Assembly (NCBI GenBank): GCA_964548855.1 | Contig: CAZJSR010000009.1 | Coordinates: 1-63,370 of the forward strand | Length of the DNA: 63,370 nt | Origin: UBA3206 sp964548855 | GTDB taxonomy: Bacteria; Bacillota_I; Bacilli_A; Acholeplasmatales; Anaeroplasmataceae | Direction of reading: 5' to 3' | In this document: in pieces, positions 1 through 8,002 of the stretch | How the letters are laid out: each line of letters begins with the position of its first letter | Numbering within the stretch: the stretch's first letter is position 1 | Position numbers and translations under genes: made by a program | Notes under the pieces: model-generated | Told to the model about the DNA's origin: nothing | Seen by the model: only the letters and a program-made list of their open reading frames with translations | Databases searched by the model: none

Positions 1-1155
1 GGTAAAAGCATAGTTGCATTAATTGTCGCTTATGCAACTATTTTATCAGGATATCAAGTGGCACTAATGGTTCCGAGTGAGGTTTTATCGAAACAACATT
101 ATTTAAATTTCAAAAAAATTTTAGATAATTATAATATATCTATCGAATATTTAACTTCATCAACTAAGAAAAAAGATAAAGATAGAATCGTAAGTGATTT
201 AAAGAATGGGAAAGTTGATTTGGTTATTGGTACACAAAGCCTACTTGAAAAACAAATAGAGTTTTTTAAACTCGGACTTGTAATAATAGACGAACAACAT
301 CGTTTTGGAGTAAATGAAAGAAGTATGTTAATAAGTAAAGGATATGAATGCGATTCACTTTTCCTAACTGCGACACCTATTCCTAGAACCTTAGGAATAT
401 CTCAGTTTGGTGATTTAGATATATCTTCTATTTATCAAAAACCAAAAGGAAGAGAAAATGTACTTACTAAAGTATTATCTATCGATGATGATGAGTTTGT
501 TATAAACGCAATAATAAAGAATGTAAAAAGAGGTCATCAGGTATTTGTTGTAGTACCAGTAATTAATGAATCAGATGAATCAAGTTTAATTAATATATAT
601 GATAAATATGAAGATCTTAAAAGAAGACTTCCTGATATAGAATTTGGAATGCTTCATGGTGATATGAATGATGTAAAAAAAGAAATGGTTATGAACGATT
701 TTAAAGAAGGTAAGATATCTTGTTTAATATCAACAACTGTTATTGAAGTAGGTATTGATATTAAAAACGCTACGTTAATGGTTATTTATAATGCTGAGCG
801 CTTTGGATTATCAACACTTCATCAATTAAGAGGAAGAGTTGGGAGAAATAGTTTAAAATGTGGATGTTTATTACTCACAAATAATACTATGTGTGAGAGA
901 CTTAAAATATTAGAAGAGTGTCATGATTGTTTTTTATTAAGTGAATATGATTTAAAATTAAGAGGACCTGGTGATATTTTAGGAAATAAACAAAGTGGAT
1001 TTTTAACAGTTGATTTAAAATCTGATATGAAGATATATGAGTGTGCAAAAAAAGATGCACAAGAACTATATCAAGCATATTTAACTGGAAAAAAAGAAAA
1101 AATAGTGGAAGATATTATAAATGATATTAATAGTGAAAAAATAAGATTAAATTAA
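1..1155 (+). CDS. recG: ATP-dependent DNA helicase RecG (5' end outside window)
   Basis: RecG is an SF2 helicase that remodels stalled replication forks and Holliday junctions. The frame is open from base 1; its first codons read GKS, the tail of the Walker A motif, so the wedge domain and start lie upstream of the window. Visible helicase motifs are DEQHRFG (nt 287-307), FLTATPIPRT (motif III) and QLRGRVGR (motif VI), followed by the RecG-type C-terminus with RGPGD(I)LG. The stop is at 1155 and plsX follows after 58 bp. In Bacillus recG is followed by fapR and plsX; here fapR is absent. Only the 5' truncation by the window edge is unusual. Very confident. Confidence 0.96.
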   Translation, partial: GKSIVALIVAYATILSGYQVALMVPSEVLSKQHYLNFKKILDNYNISIEYLTSSTKKKDKDRIVSDLKNGKVDLVIGTQSLLEKQIEFFKLGLVIIDEQHRFGVNERSMLISKGYECDSLFLTATPIPRTLGISQFGDLDISSIYQKPKGRENVLTKVLSIDDDEFVINAIIKNVKRGHQVFVVVPVINESDESSLINIYDKYEDLKRRLPDIEFGMLHGDMNDVKKEMVMNDFKEGKISCLISTTVIEVGIDIKNATLMVIYNAERFGLSTLHQLRGRVGRNSLKCGCLLLTNNTMCERLKILEECHDCFLLSEYDLKLRGPGDILGNKQSGFLTVDLKSDMKIYECAKKDAQELYQAYLTGKKEKIVEDIINDINSEKIRLN

Positions 1156-1168
1156 TATTAGAATAATA

Positions 1169-1177
1169 TGATATAAT
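1169..1177 (+). promoter_or_regulatory. Extended -10 promoter element upstream of plsX
   Basis: TGATATAAT matches the extended -10 consensus TGnTATAAT and lies 37 bp before the plsX start. No good -35 is seen 17 bp upstream. Inferred promoter for plsX-rnc. Confidence 0.5.
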
Positions 1178-1213
1178 TAATTGAATTAATTTATTTGAAA
1201 GGATTGAAAAAAT

Positions 1214-2215
1214 ATGAAAATAGCAGTAGATGCGATGGGTGGAGACTACGGTTTAGAAACAACTATACCGGCAGCTATGAAGGCTGTAAAAGATTTTAAA
1301 GATATTGAAATTGTATTATATGGTGATGAAGAAAAAATAAAACCATTACTTACAAATACTGAAAGAATAACAATAGTACCTACTAAAACAGTTTTAGATA
1401 TGGGTGAGCACGATCCAGTAAGAGCGATTAGAAACAATAGAGATTCTTCAATGGTTTGCGCACTTAGAGCAGGGAAGAATAAAGAAGTAGATGCGGTTGT
1501 ATCTAACGGACCTACACAATGTTTAATTGTTGGAGCTCATTTAGTAGTTAGAAAACTTGAACAAATGTCCAGAGTAGCATTATGCCCTATAATTCCTTCT
1601 AAAGATGGAAAAGGAAGATTATTATTAGATGTAGGAGCTAATGTTGAGTTGAAGCCTGAACATTTACATGAGCTTGCGGTAGTTGCACAAATTGTGGCTA
1701 AAGAGGTTTTAGGAAAAGAAAACCCAAAAGTAGGACTTGTAAATATTGGACAAGAAGAAGGTAAAGGAAGAATTCAAGAACAAGAAACTTATGAATTATT
1801 TAAGAATTCTAAAGATATTAATTTCTATGGAAATATTGAACCAAATTATGTTTTAAATAGTGATTGTGATATATTCGTAACTGATGGTTTTACTGGAAAT
1901 ATTGTTATAAAGAGTATAGAAGGTACTGCTAAAGTAATGGGACAAATCTTAACTGAAGAAATTAAGTCAAGCTTAGGTGGAAAAATAGGATATTTATTCA
2001 TGAGAAAAAATCTAAAAAGATTCAAAAAAAGAATGGATACATCTGAAGTAGGTGGCGCAATGGTATTAGGTGTAGGTGTTCCTGTAGTTAAATGTCATGG
2101 TTCAAGTAAAGCTTATGATTTTTATTGTGCAATTAGACAAGCAAGAGTAATGGTTTTAAATAATGTAGTAGAAAAGGTAAAAGAAAAATTATCACAAATG
2201 GCTACAAAGGAGTAG
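1214..2215 (+). CDS. plsX: Phosphate acyltransferase PlsX
   Basis: PlsX converts acyl-ACP and phosphate into acyl-phosphate for PlsY, the first step of phospholipid synthesis in Gram-positive bacteria; it is a peripheral membrane enzyme. The protein is 333 aa, the usual family length, and opens with the diagnostic MKIAVDAMGGD. Other family blocks are VSNGPTQ (family usually S(A)GNTGA), LLLDVGANVE, NIGxEEGKG and DGFTGN. An AAAGGATTG ribosome site precedes ATG 1214. The rnc start follows 5 bp after the stop, so the two are co-transcribed. The usual fabD-fabG-acpP genes between plsX and rnc are missing here. Confidence 0.96.
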   Translation: MKIAVDAMGGDYGLETTIPAAMKAVKDFKDIEIVLYGDEEKIKPLLTNTERITIVPTKTVLDMGEHDPVRAIRNNRDSSMVCALRAGKNKEVDAVVSNGPTQCLIVGAHLVVRKLEQMSRVALCPIIPSKDGKGRLLLDVGANVELKPEHLHELAVVAQIVAKEVLGKENPKVGLVNIGQEEGKGRIQEQETYELFKNSKDINFYGNIEPNYVLNSDCDIFVTDGFTGNIVIKSIEGTAKVMGQILTEEIKSSLGGKIGYLFMRKNLKRFKKRMDTSEVGGAMVLGVGVPVVKCHGSSKAYDFYCAIRQARVMVLNNVVEKVKEKLSQMATKE

Positions 2216-2219
2216 TAAA

Positions 2220-2888
2220 ATGAAAGATACTTTAGAATTAGCTTTAAAACTCGGAGTTAAATTTAAAAATATACAATTATTAAAGACAGCATTAACACAT
2301 TCATCATATCAAAATGAAAAAGGTGTTGAATGTAATGAGCGATTAGAGTTTTTAGGTGATGCAGTATTAGAACTTTGTATGAGTAAATATTTAATATCTC
2401 ATTATAATTTAAATGAAGGAGAAATGACAAAAAAAAGAGCCCAATCAGTAAGAGAAGAAGCTTTAGTAATATATGCTAGTTATTTATCACTTAGTGATTA
2501 TCTTTATTTAGGAAATGGAGAAGAACAAACTGGTGGTAGGGAAAGACCTGCGATAATTGCGGATGCATTTGAGGCGGTTTTAGGAGCTTGTTTTATTGAG
2601 TTTGGTTTTGATAAAACTTATGAAATTTTCTCTAAAATCATTGTTAATCATATTGATGAAGTTCTGTTTATTAAAGATTATAAATCTACATTTCAAGAAC
2701 TTGTACAAGCTGATAAAAGAAGTGTTAATTATGAAATTGTATCAGAGACAGGGCCTAGTCATAATAAGACTTTTGAGGCTGTAGTTATGATGGATGAGAT
2801 AATTATGGGAAGAGGATATGGTCATACAAAAAAAGAAGCTGAACAAAATGCAGCTAAAACGGCGCTAGAAAAGGCTGTTAGTAAATAA
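2220..2888 (+). CDS. rnc: Ribonuclease III
   Basis: Double-strand-specific endoribonuclease that processes rRNA precursors and SRP RNA. The 222-aa protein has the N-terminal catalytic domain with the signature ERLEFLGDAVLEL (about residues 40-52) and the second acidic cluster ADAFEAVLGA (about 113-122). A C-terminal double-stranded RNA binding domain covers about residues 152-220 and ends in KKEAEQNAAKTAL. The AAGGAG site lies within the plsX stop region, giving translational coupling. In Bacillus rnc is followed by smc-ftsY; here it is followed by dapB, and ftsY lies 32 kb away. Confidence 0.97.
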   Translation: MKDTLELALKLGVKFKNIQLLKTALTHSSYQNEKGVECNERLEFLGDAVLELCMSKYLISHYNLNEGEMTKKRAQSVREEALVIYASYLSLSDYLYLGNGEEQTGGRERPAIIADAFEAVLGACFIEFGFDKTYEIFSKIIVNHIDEVLFIKDYKSTFQELVQADKRSVNYEIVSETGPSHNKTFEAVVMMDEIIMGRGYGHTKKEAEQNAAKTALEKAVSK

Positions 2889-2934
2889 TTATTAATTCTC
2901 CCTATCATAAAGATAAAATAGGGAGGTGATTATT

Positions 2935-3558
2935 TTGAAGATACTTATATGTGGTATAAAAGGAAAAATGGGTAGTAAAATTAAAAATAGATTAATGGAT
3001 AATGGTTATTATGATATAGTAGGTTTTGATAAAGATGATGATTTTGATAAATCATTAAAAGATGTTGATATTGTTGTTGACTTTACTAATTATAATATAT
3101 CAAAAGAAATAATCAAAGAATCTATTAAAAGAAAAATTCCTATTATATCAGGTACAACGGGATATAATAGTGAAGAAATAGATAATTTAAAGAAAGAAGC
3201 CTTAAAATTAGATGCTGTATTTATATGGAGCCCTAATTATTCAAAAGGTTATAAATATCTTTTGAAAACAGCAAAGGAATTTAAGAAAAAATATAGTAAA
3301 TGTGATATAATAGAATTCCACAATTTAACAAAAATCGATAAGCCTAGCGGAAGTGCGATTGAAATTGCAAAAGAACTTGATTTTGATTTGGAAAAAATTA
3401 ATTCAGTAAGAATTAATAATGTTCTCGCTATGCATAGTGTTATTTTAAATGATGATAATGAAAGATTTATTATCACTCATGAAATAACGAATAGAGATGC
3501 ATTTGTTGATGGATTTATAGAAGTATTTAATGAATTAGTCGGAGGGAAATTATGTTAG
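2935..3558 (+). CDS. dapB: 4-hydroxy-tetrahydrodipicolinate reductase, short form
   Basis: DapB reduces 4-hydroxy-tetrahydrodipicolinate with NAD(P)H in the diaminopimelate/lysine pathway. The N-terminal nucleotide site reads ICGIKGKMGSK, then VVDFTN, SGTTGY and WSPNYSKG; the catalytic block reads IEFHNLTKIDKPSGSA. I chose the TTG at 2935 because GGGAGG ends 8 bp before it; a GTG at 2926 would overlap that ribosome site. The protein is 207 aa, well below the roughly 265 aa of Bacillus and E. coli DapB. The usual His-His pair is His-Asn. No other lysine-pathway gene is adjacent. The stop overlaps the dnaD start. Confidence 0.88.
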   Translation: MKILICGIKGKMGSKIKNRLMDNGYYDIVGFDKDDDFDKSLKDVDIVVDFTNYNISKEIIKESIKRKIPIISGTTGYNSEEIDNLKKEALKLDAVFIWSPNYSKGYKYLLKTAKEFKKKYSKCDIIEFHNLTKIDKPSGSAIEIAKELDFDLEKINSVRINNVLAMHSVILNDDNERFIITHEITNRDAFVDGFIEVFNELVGGKLC

Positions 3559-4169
3559 AAAAATTATATGAACAAGGTTATCTGAATTATCATATATTAA
3601 TTCTTAATAACTACAAAAAACTTGAGATACAAGAAGCAGATGCGATTGTTTTAATAAAAATGCTAGATATTTATAAAACAAACAAAAAAATAAGAGTTAA
3701 CAAACTTACTCAAGAAACTGGAATGTCAAAAAAACAAGTTGAGGAATGTTTAAACAATCTTATTACAAAAAATATATATGGTATAGATGTTGTAGTAAAT
3801 GATGCAGGTCTCAATGATGAAAGAGTATCTTTTGTTTCTTTATTTGATAAATTAGAATCATTATTTAAAGAAGAAAGTGTATTAAAAGTAGAAAATAACT
3901 TAAAATCTATAATAGAGTCGTATGAACAAGAAATTAAAAGACCAGTATCACCACAAGAATATATGATTTTCGAAGATTTTCTTATCAAAGATGGATTTAC
4001 AATCTTAGAAATTGAACAAGCATTAAAAGAAGCTGTCAAAATTAATAGAATTACTTTATCACAAATTGAAAAAAATATCATTTCAAATAGAAAAAAAAGT
4101 ATGACTGGTAGTCCAGTCATAGATGCAAATAAGAAAAAAGCGTTAGACAAAATATTTGATTTACTATGA
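3552..4169 (+). CDS. dnaD: DnaD-family replication initiation protein
   Basis: DnaD acts with DnaB and DnaI to load the replicative helicase at oriC and at restart sites in low-GC Gram-positives. The 205-aa protein has an N-terminal winged-helix region (about 35-80, KQVEECLNNLITKNI) and a C-terminal DnaB_2/DD2 domain (about 120-180) with the typical YEQEIKRPVSPQE. ATG 3552 overlaps the last codons of dapB and has GGAGGG just upstream. The stop overlaps the nth start as ATGA. dnaD-nth is a conserved Bacilli pair, which supports the call. The lysine-rich tail is usual. Confidence 0.93.
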   Translation: MLEKLYEQGYLNYHILILNNYKKLEIQEADAIVLIKMLDIYKTNKKIRVNKLTQETGMSKKQVEECLNNLITKNIYGIDVVVNDAGLNDERVSFVSLFDKLESLFKEESVLKVENNLKSIIESYEQEIKRPVSPQEYMIFEDFLIKDGFTILEIEQALKEAVKINRITLSQIEKNIISNRKKSMTGSPVIDANKKKALDKIFDLL

Positions 4170-4771
4170 TTGTTGATATTTTAGATATTCTTTCAGGTTT
4201 TATTGAGCCCAAGTGTGAACTTGAATATAATAATAATTTTGAATTGATCATCGCTGTTATGTTAAGTGCTCAAACAACTGATAAGGCAGTAAATAAAATT
4301 ATGAAAGTTTTAATCGGAAAATATGATACTCCAAATAAACTTATGAACGCGTCATATTCAGATTTAGTAGATATTATAAAGCCGCTTGGTCTTGCGAAAA
4401 ATAAAGCCAGAAATCTTATAGAAATTTCGAAAATGATAGTGACAATTTATGATGGTAATATTCCGAATACTTTAGAAGAATTAGTTAAGTTTCCTGGTGT
4501 AGGAAGAAAGACCGCCAATGTTGTTTTAGCGCTTGGTTTTTCTATTCCATCAATTGCGGTAGATACTCATGTTATGAGAGTGTCTAAAAGACTTAATTTA
4601 GTTAAAGAAGTTGATGATATACTGGAGATTGAAAATAAATTAAAGGAAATTATCCCAAGAGAAAAATGGATTGATGCACATCATTTATTATTGTTATTTG
4701 GAAGATATTATTGTAAGGCTAAAAATCCTCTATGTACTAATTGTAAATTAAAGAAATACTGTAAATTATAG
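4166..4771 (+). CDS. nth: Endonuclease III (DNA glycosylase/AP lyase)
   Basis: Nth excises oxidised pyrimidines and cleaves the abasic site in base excision repair. The 201-aa protein shows the helix-hairpin-helix block KFPGVGRKTANVV, which contains the catalytic lysine, followed by VDTHVMRVSKRL with the catalytic aspartate. The C-terminus carries the [4Fe-4S] loop with the spacing C-X6-C-X2-C-X5-C (CKAKNPLC, then TNC and KLKKYC). Translation is coupled to dnaD through the ATGA overlap. A weak terminator follows. All catalytic residues are present. Confidence 0.97.
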   Translation: MIVDILDILSGFIEPKCELEYNNNFELIIAVMLSAQTTDKAVNKIMKVLIGKYDTPNKLMNASYSDLVDIIKPLGLAKNKARNLIEISKMIVTIYDGNIPNTLEELVKFPGVGRKTANVVLALGFSIPSIAVDTHVMRVSKRLNLVKEVDDILEIENKLKEIIPREKWIDAHHLLLLFGRYYCKAKNPLCTNCKLKKYCKL

Positions 4772-4796
4772 GACAATTTTTGCCCTATTTTTTATT
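4768..4796 (+). terminator. Probable terminator after nth
   Basis: ATAGG and CCTAT pair around a short loop with one internal mismatch, followed by a T-rich run. The stem includes the nth stop codon. Weak stem, so moderate confidence. Confidence 0.5.
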
Positions 4797-4827
4797 TTAT
4801 TTTTTATATATTAGAAATGGTGATAAA

Positions 4828-5007
4828 ATGAATGTTAAACTGTTTGACTTTGAACATGAAGAGGATTTAGAAATAGAAATTAATAATTTCTTAGATAATA
4901 ATGATATAGAAATAATAGATATTAAGTATCAAATATCACATTTTTATGATAATCAAGAACAAATATTTTCTTACTCAGCTATGCTTATATTCAATAAAAA
5001 TAAATGA
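4828..5007 (+). CDS. Cse60-like small sporulation protein
   Basis: A 59-aa acidic protein starting MNVKLFDFEHE, with DIKYQISHF in the middle and FSYSAMLIF near the end. This pattern (a short strand opening, acidic helix, then xDIKY...QxxxxSAMI) matches my memory of the Cse60 family, a roughly 60-aa product of the early mother-cell sporulation regulon in Bacillus. I chose ATG 4828, with GGTGAT a few bases upstream, over the in-frame ATG at 4780, which lies inside the nth terminator. It stands alone between nth and the regulator gene. Biochemical function is unknown even in the family. Confidence 0.65.
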   Translation: MNVKLFDFEHEEDLEIEINNFLDNNDIEIIDIKYQISHFYDNQEQIFSYSAMLIFNKNK

Positions 5008-5101
5008 TTATTTATAATCTGCATAAATGTCTTGTAAAAGTTATTTTTTATCAAAAAAAATTAAAGTTTTTTTATATATAATATACCTCGAGGTGATTAT
5101 T

Positions 5102-6289
5102 ATGAATAAACTAACAAAGGAAATTTTAGAAAGAAAAAACAGAAATAATATAACGGATAACATAATTGGATCTGAAATAAAAATCCAAAGGATTAAGTTA
5201 GAACAAACTATTGAAGCTATATGTAGGGGGATATGTTCTGTTTCTTATGGATGTAAGATAGAAAGAAATAATATAAAACCAAATCCAGTATATGTAAGAG
5301 AAATATGTCATAGAGTTAATATTAGTGATGAAAAATTAGAAAGTTTATATAATTTAGAAAAGTATTTAGAACAAATCTTAGTTGACTTTTATTATGACAA
5401 TAAAGAAGGAATAATTAATATTTATAACAAAATATCTTCATTTGACAATTATCGAGCATTACTTTTAAAATTTGCATATCATGTTTATTTCAATAATTTT
5501 CTTTCCGCTAAGAAATTAGATAATGATTTAAATAAGTTAATTCCTAATATGGATGATAGAGATATTTCTATTTATGCTGTCATTAAAAGTATCTTTGATA
5601 TTAAAAATTTCAAATATGAATACGCATCGGAAGTTCTTAAGGTATTGTTAGAATATAAACTTATTAAAGAAGAAGAGAAAGGGTTGATATTAGAATATAT
5701 AGTAAAAATGTATTTAAATATTAATTCTATTGCGTTTTTGACATATGTTGATGATTCAATCTCAACGCATAATTCTTTAATGAATTATAAAAAAGCTAGA
5801 GATACTTTATTCTTTAAAGGATTATATTATTATATTAATAATCTAAACCGCGAATTTGATGAAATATTAAATAAGAAATATGAAGAAAAACATATAAATA
5901 CGTTGATGTTGTTGAAGGATATTAAAGAAAAAAACATTGAAAATATAACGAAAAAAGAATACTATAATGATTTCTTTAGTTTATTAGCTTGGCATTATTA
6001 CGATAAAGAAGGGTTTATAAAAAGTTTAAATAATGATCAAATTTATAATTTAAGTGATATAGAAATGCTTATTTTAAGATATCTACTTTTAGATGTTAAT
6101 AGTAGTGATTATTTAGTTGAATTATCGGTTAACTACTATCCTACAGCTCTTGCGCTTAATAATACTTATGTCATTAATTTAATGACAGAAGCACTTATAG
6201 AAAGGCTTCAATGTATATCAAAATATAAAAAAGCTTTAGAAGTTGTATTAAAGTCAAATAATATAACAAAAGGACTTTTAAAATTATGA
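5102..6289 (+). CDS. XRE-like HTH regulator with long helical C-terminus
   Basis: A 395-aa protein. Residues about 22-80 look like an XRE-type helix-turn-helix (IGSEIKIQR, then GICSVSYGCKIERN and VYVREICHRVNIS), a layout common in RNPP/Rgg-like regulators with C-terminal TPR repeats. The rest is almost wholly helical and rich in Lys, Tyr and Asn, consistent with TPR-like repeats, but I cannot define individual repeats. GAGGTGAT is spaced well from ATG 5102, so the in-frame upstream extension is rejected. The stop overlaps the next small gene as ATGA, so the two are probably one operon with the Ig-like surface protein. It may sense a peptide, but that is inference. Confidence 0.6.
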   Translation: MNKLTKEILERKNRNNITDNIIGSEIKIQRIKLEQTIEAICRGICSVSYGCKIERNNIKPNPVYVREICHRVNISDEKLESLYNLEKYLEQILVDFYYDNKEGIINIYNKISSFDNYRALLLKFAYHVYFNNFLSAKKLDNDLNKLIPNMDDRDISIYAVIKSIFDIKNFKYEYASEVLKVLLEYKLIKEEEKGLILEYIVKMYLNINSIAFLTYVDDSISTHNSLMNYKKARDTLFFKGLYYYINNLNREFDEILNKKYEEKHINTLMLLKDIKEKNIENITKKEYYNDFFSLLAWHYYDKEGFIKSLNNDQIYNLSDIEMLILRYLLLDVNSSDYLVELSVNYYPTALALNNTYVINLMTEALIERLQCISKYKKALEVVLKSNNITKGLLKL

Positions 6290-6495
6290 TAGGTATCAAA
6301 TATTTAGATAAAATAATATTAATCAATAATAGTTTATATATAGGAGTGTGTCTTATAGACGAATTTAATATTAATAGCCTATCTGACATAGTCGATTATA
6401 AAGAAATTGAAGGCGAAATATTATTAGGACATATAAATGATGATGATATTGATTATAAAATGATTGTAAGAAAATACTTAAGTAAAAAAAAGTGA
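6286..6495 (+). CDS. Hypothetical 69-aa protein
   Basis: A small protein coupled by an ATGA overlap to the regulator gene before it. It has a short hydrophobic N-terminal strand pattern (IKYLDKIILINNSLYIGVCL) and an acidic middle, then a basic tail ending KKK. I do not recognise a family. The overlap and the gene density on both sides support that it is real. It ends 32 bp before the Ig-like protein start, so the three genes probably form one unit. Confidence 0.55.
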   Translation: MIGIKYLDKIILINNSLYIGVCLIDEFNINSLSDIVDYKEIEGEILLGHINDDDIDYKMIVRKYLSKKK

Positions 6496-6527
6496 TATGG
6501 TCTATTAATTATATTGGAGGCGGTATT

Positions 6528-7904
6528 TTGAAAAAGGTTTTATCAATCATTATTAGTGTTTTTATAATATTTCTTGCAAAAGATATATTCGCAACAAGTT
6601 ATAATTATATTTGGGAAAATACATATATTGATGTAACTATTGGTGATAGTTTATATAATTATATAAATTTACCTAAGGCTACACTTTGTAAGGATGGAAT
6701 TAGAACAAATGAAGAAGTTTATTATTTAAGAGGTGATATGCTAACTTGTGAGGAAAATATTAATACATCAAAGTTAGGGGAATATTTACTTGCATATTGT
6801 GCAATAAGTGAAATAGAGGAATATATATATGTAACATTTAATGTTGTGGATAATGTTGCGCCAGTTATAAAACAGGTAGCCCCTCTAATTTTTAGTCAAA
6901 AACCTGATTATAGTTATTATTTTAATATATCAGATAATTATTCTACATATAAAGTTGATTATATTGATGATGGGATTAATTATGATAAACCTGGAAATTA
7001 CAGTTTAACTGTAAGTGCTACAGATGAGTATAATAATAATAGTAAAGAAATGTTTGATGTAATTATAGTTGATTGTGAAGCACCAACAATAACTGTAATT
7101 TCTAAATTAGAATTAGAGGTGTATAAAACATTAAATCCATTAGATTATTTTAAAGCTATCGACGCAGGGATTGATGTTTCTAATACGATAGTAGTTAGTG
7201 AATTTAATAATACAAAATTAGGTAATCAGTCAATTAGTGTAACGTGTCATGATGGATATGATAATTATAAGACAGATATCTTTGTACTTAGTGTTGTTGA
7301 TAAAACTGCACCTAAAATTGAGTTAGATTCTAATTTGATTAGAATGAGTATTGAAGATATAAATAATATAAAAAAAGAAACGTTACTTTCTCATGTTATT
7401 AAGATAGAGGATAATTATGATACCCTAAGACTTGAAGATATTGAAATTGATTATAATGGTATAAGAGCTATCCCTGGAGAATATAGTGTATTTTATTCGA
7501 TAACGGATAATAGTTTAAATGAATTAAAGTTAGAAGCGATTATAAGTGTATATTGCGATAGTGTTCCTGAACTTAATGTAAAAAATGTATATGTAAATGT
7601 AGGGAATAAGGTTAATTATTATAATTATATTTCATCAACAGATAAATATGATGGTGATATTACAAGTAGCGTTATTGTTGATGATTCTAGTGTAAATCTA
7701 AACAAGGAAGGTATTTATTTTGCACAGGTTTCTGTAAAAAATAGTAATGGAAAATATAACTATAAAACTATTACAGTATATGTAAAAAAGAGTTTTATAT
7801 CGAAATATTATTGGATTTTTTTCATTCCCCTAGGAATTATTGGTGTGGTTTTATATTTTATTATTAGAAAGTATTATTTAAATAAAAATAATTATTCAAT
7901 GTGA
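6528..7904 (+). CDS. Secreted, membrane-anchored protein with Ig-like (DUF5011-type) domains
   Basis: A 458-aa exported protein. TTG 6528 is chosen because GGAGG ends 7 bp upstream and it directly begins a signal peptide (LKKVLSIIISVFIIFLAKD). The body has about four beta-sandwich units, marked by repeated junctions VVDNVAPVI, IVDCEAPTI and VVDKTAPKI, with the GxYxxxxxxxDxxxN rhythm of bacterial Ig-like domains. Near the C-terminus there is one transmembrane helix (about 432-450) and a short basic tail; there is no LPXTG motif. It should sit on the outer face of the membrane. Binding partner unknown. Downstream lies dnaE in its own transcription unit. Confidence 0.72.
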   Translation: MKKVLSIIISVFIIFLAKDIFATSYNYIWENTYIDVTIGDSLYNYINLPKATLCKDGIRTNEEVYYLRGDMLTCEENINTSKLGEYLLAYCAISEIEEYIYVTFNVVDNVAPVIKQVAPLIFSQKPDYSYYFNISDNYSTYKVDYIDDGINYDKPGNYSLTVSATDEYNNNSKEMFDVIIVDCEAPTITVISKLELEVYKTLNPLDYFKAIDAGIDVSNTIVVSEFNNTKLGNQSISVTCHDGYDNYKTDIFVLSVVDKTAPKIELDSNLIRMSIEDINNIKKETLLSHVIKIEDNYDTLRLEDIEIDYNGIRAIPGEYSVFYSITDNSLNELKLEAIISVYCDSVPELNVKNVYVNVGNKVNYYNYISSTDKYDGDITSSVIVDDSSVNLNKEGIYFAQVSVKNSNGKYNYKTITVYVKKSFISKYYWIFFIPLGIIGVVLYFIIRKYYLNKNNYSM

Positions 7905-7974
7905 TTAATACAAAACAATTTTCACTAATAAATATAATTATTTGTTTTGTTCGTCATTAAAAAGAATAAATTAA

Positions 7975-7983
7975 TGATATAAT
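7975..7983 (+). promoter_or_regulatory. Extended -10 promoter element upstream of dnaE
   Basis: TGATATAAT, identical to the element before plsX, lies 20 bp before the dnaE GTG start. The -35 region is poor, so this is an inferred extended -10 promoter. Confidence 0.5.
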
Positions 7984-8002
7984 TATATTAGGTGGTGATA
8001 TA

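Noticed and set aside
3710..4150. 146-codon minus-strand frame opposite dnaD
   Set aside because: It lies fully opposite a recognised gene, has no ribosome site and low-complexity content; a shadow frame.
7909..7951. Inverted repeat ACAAAACAA ... TTTGTTTTGT after the Ig-like protein gene as a terminator
   Set aside because: The loop is over 20 bases and no T-tract follows directly; too weak to list.
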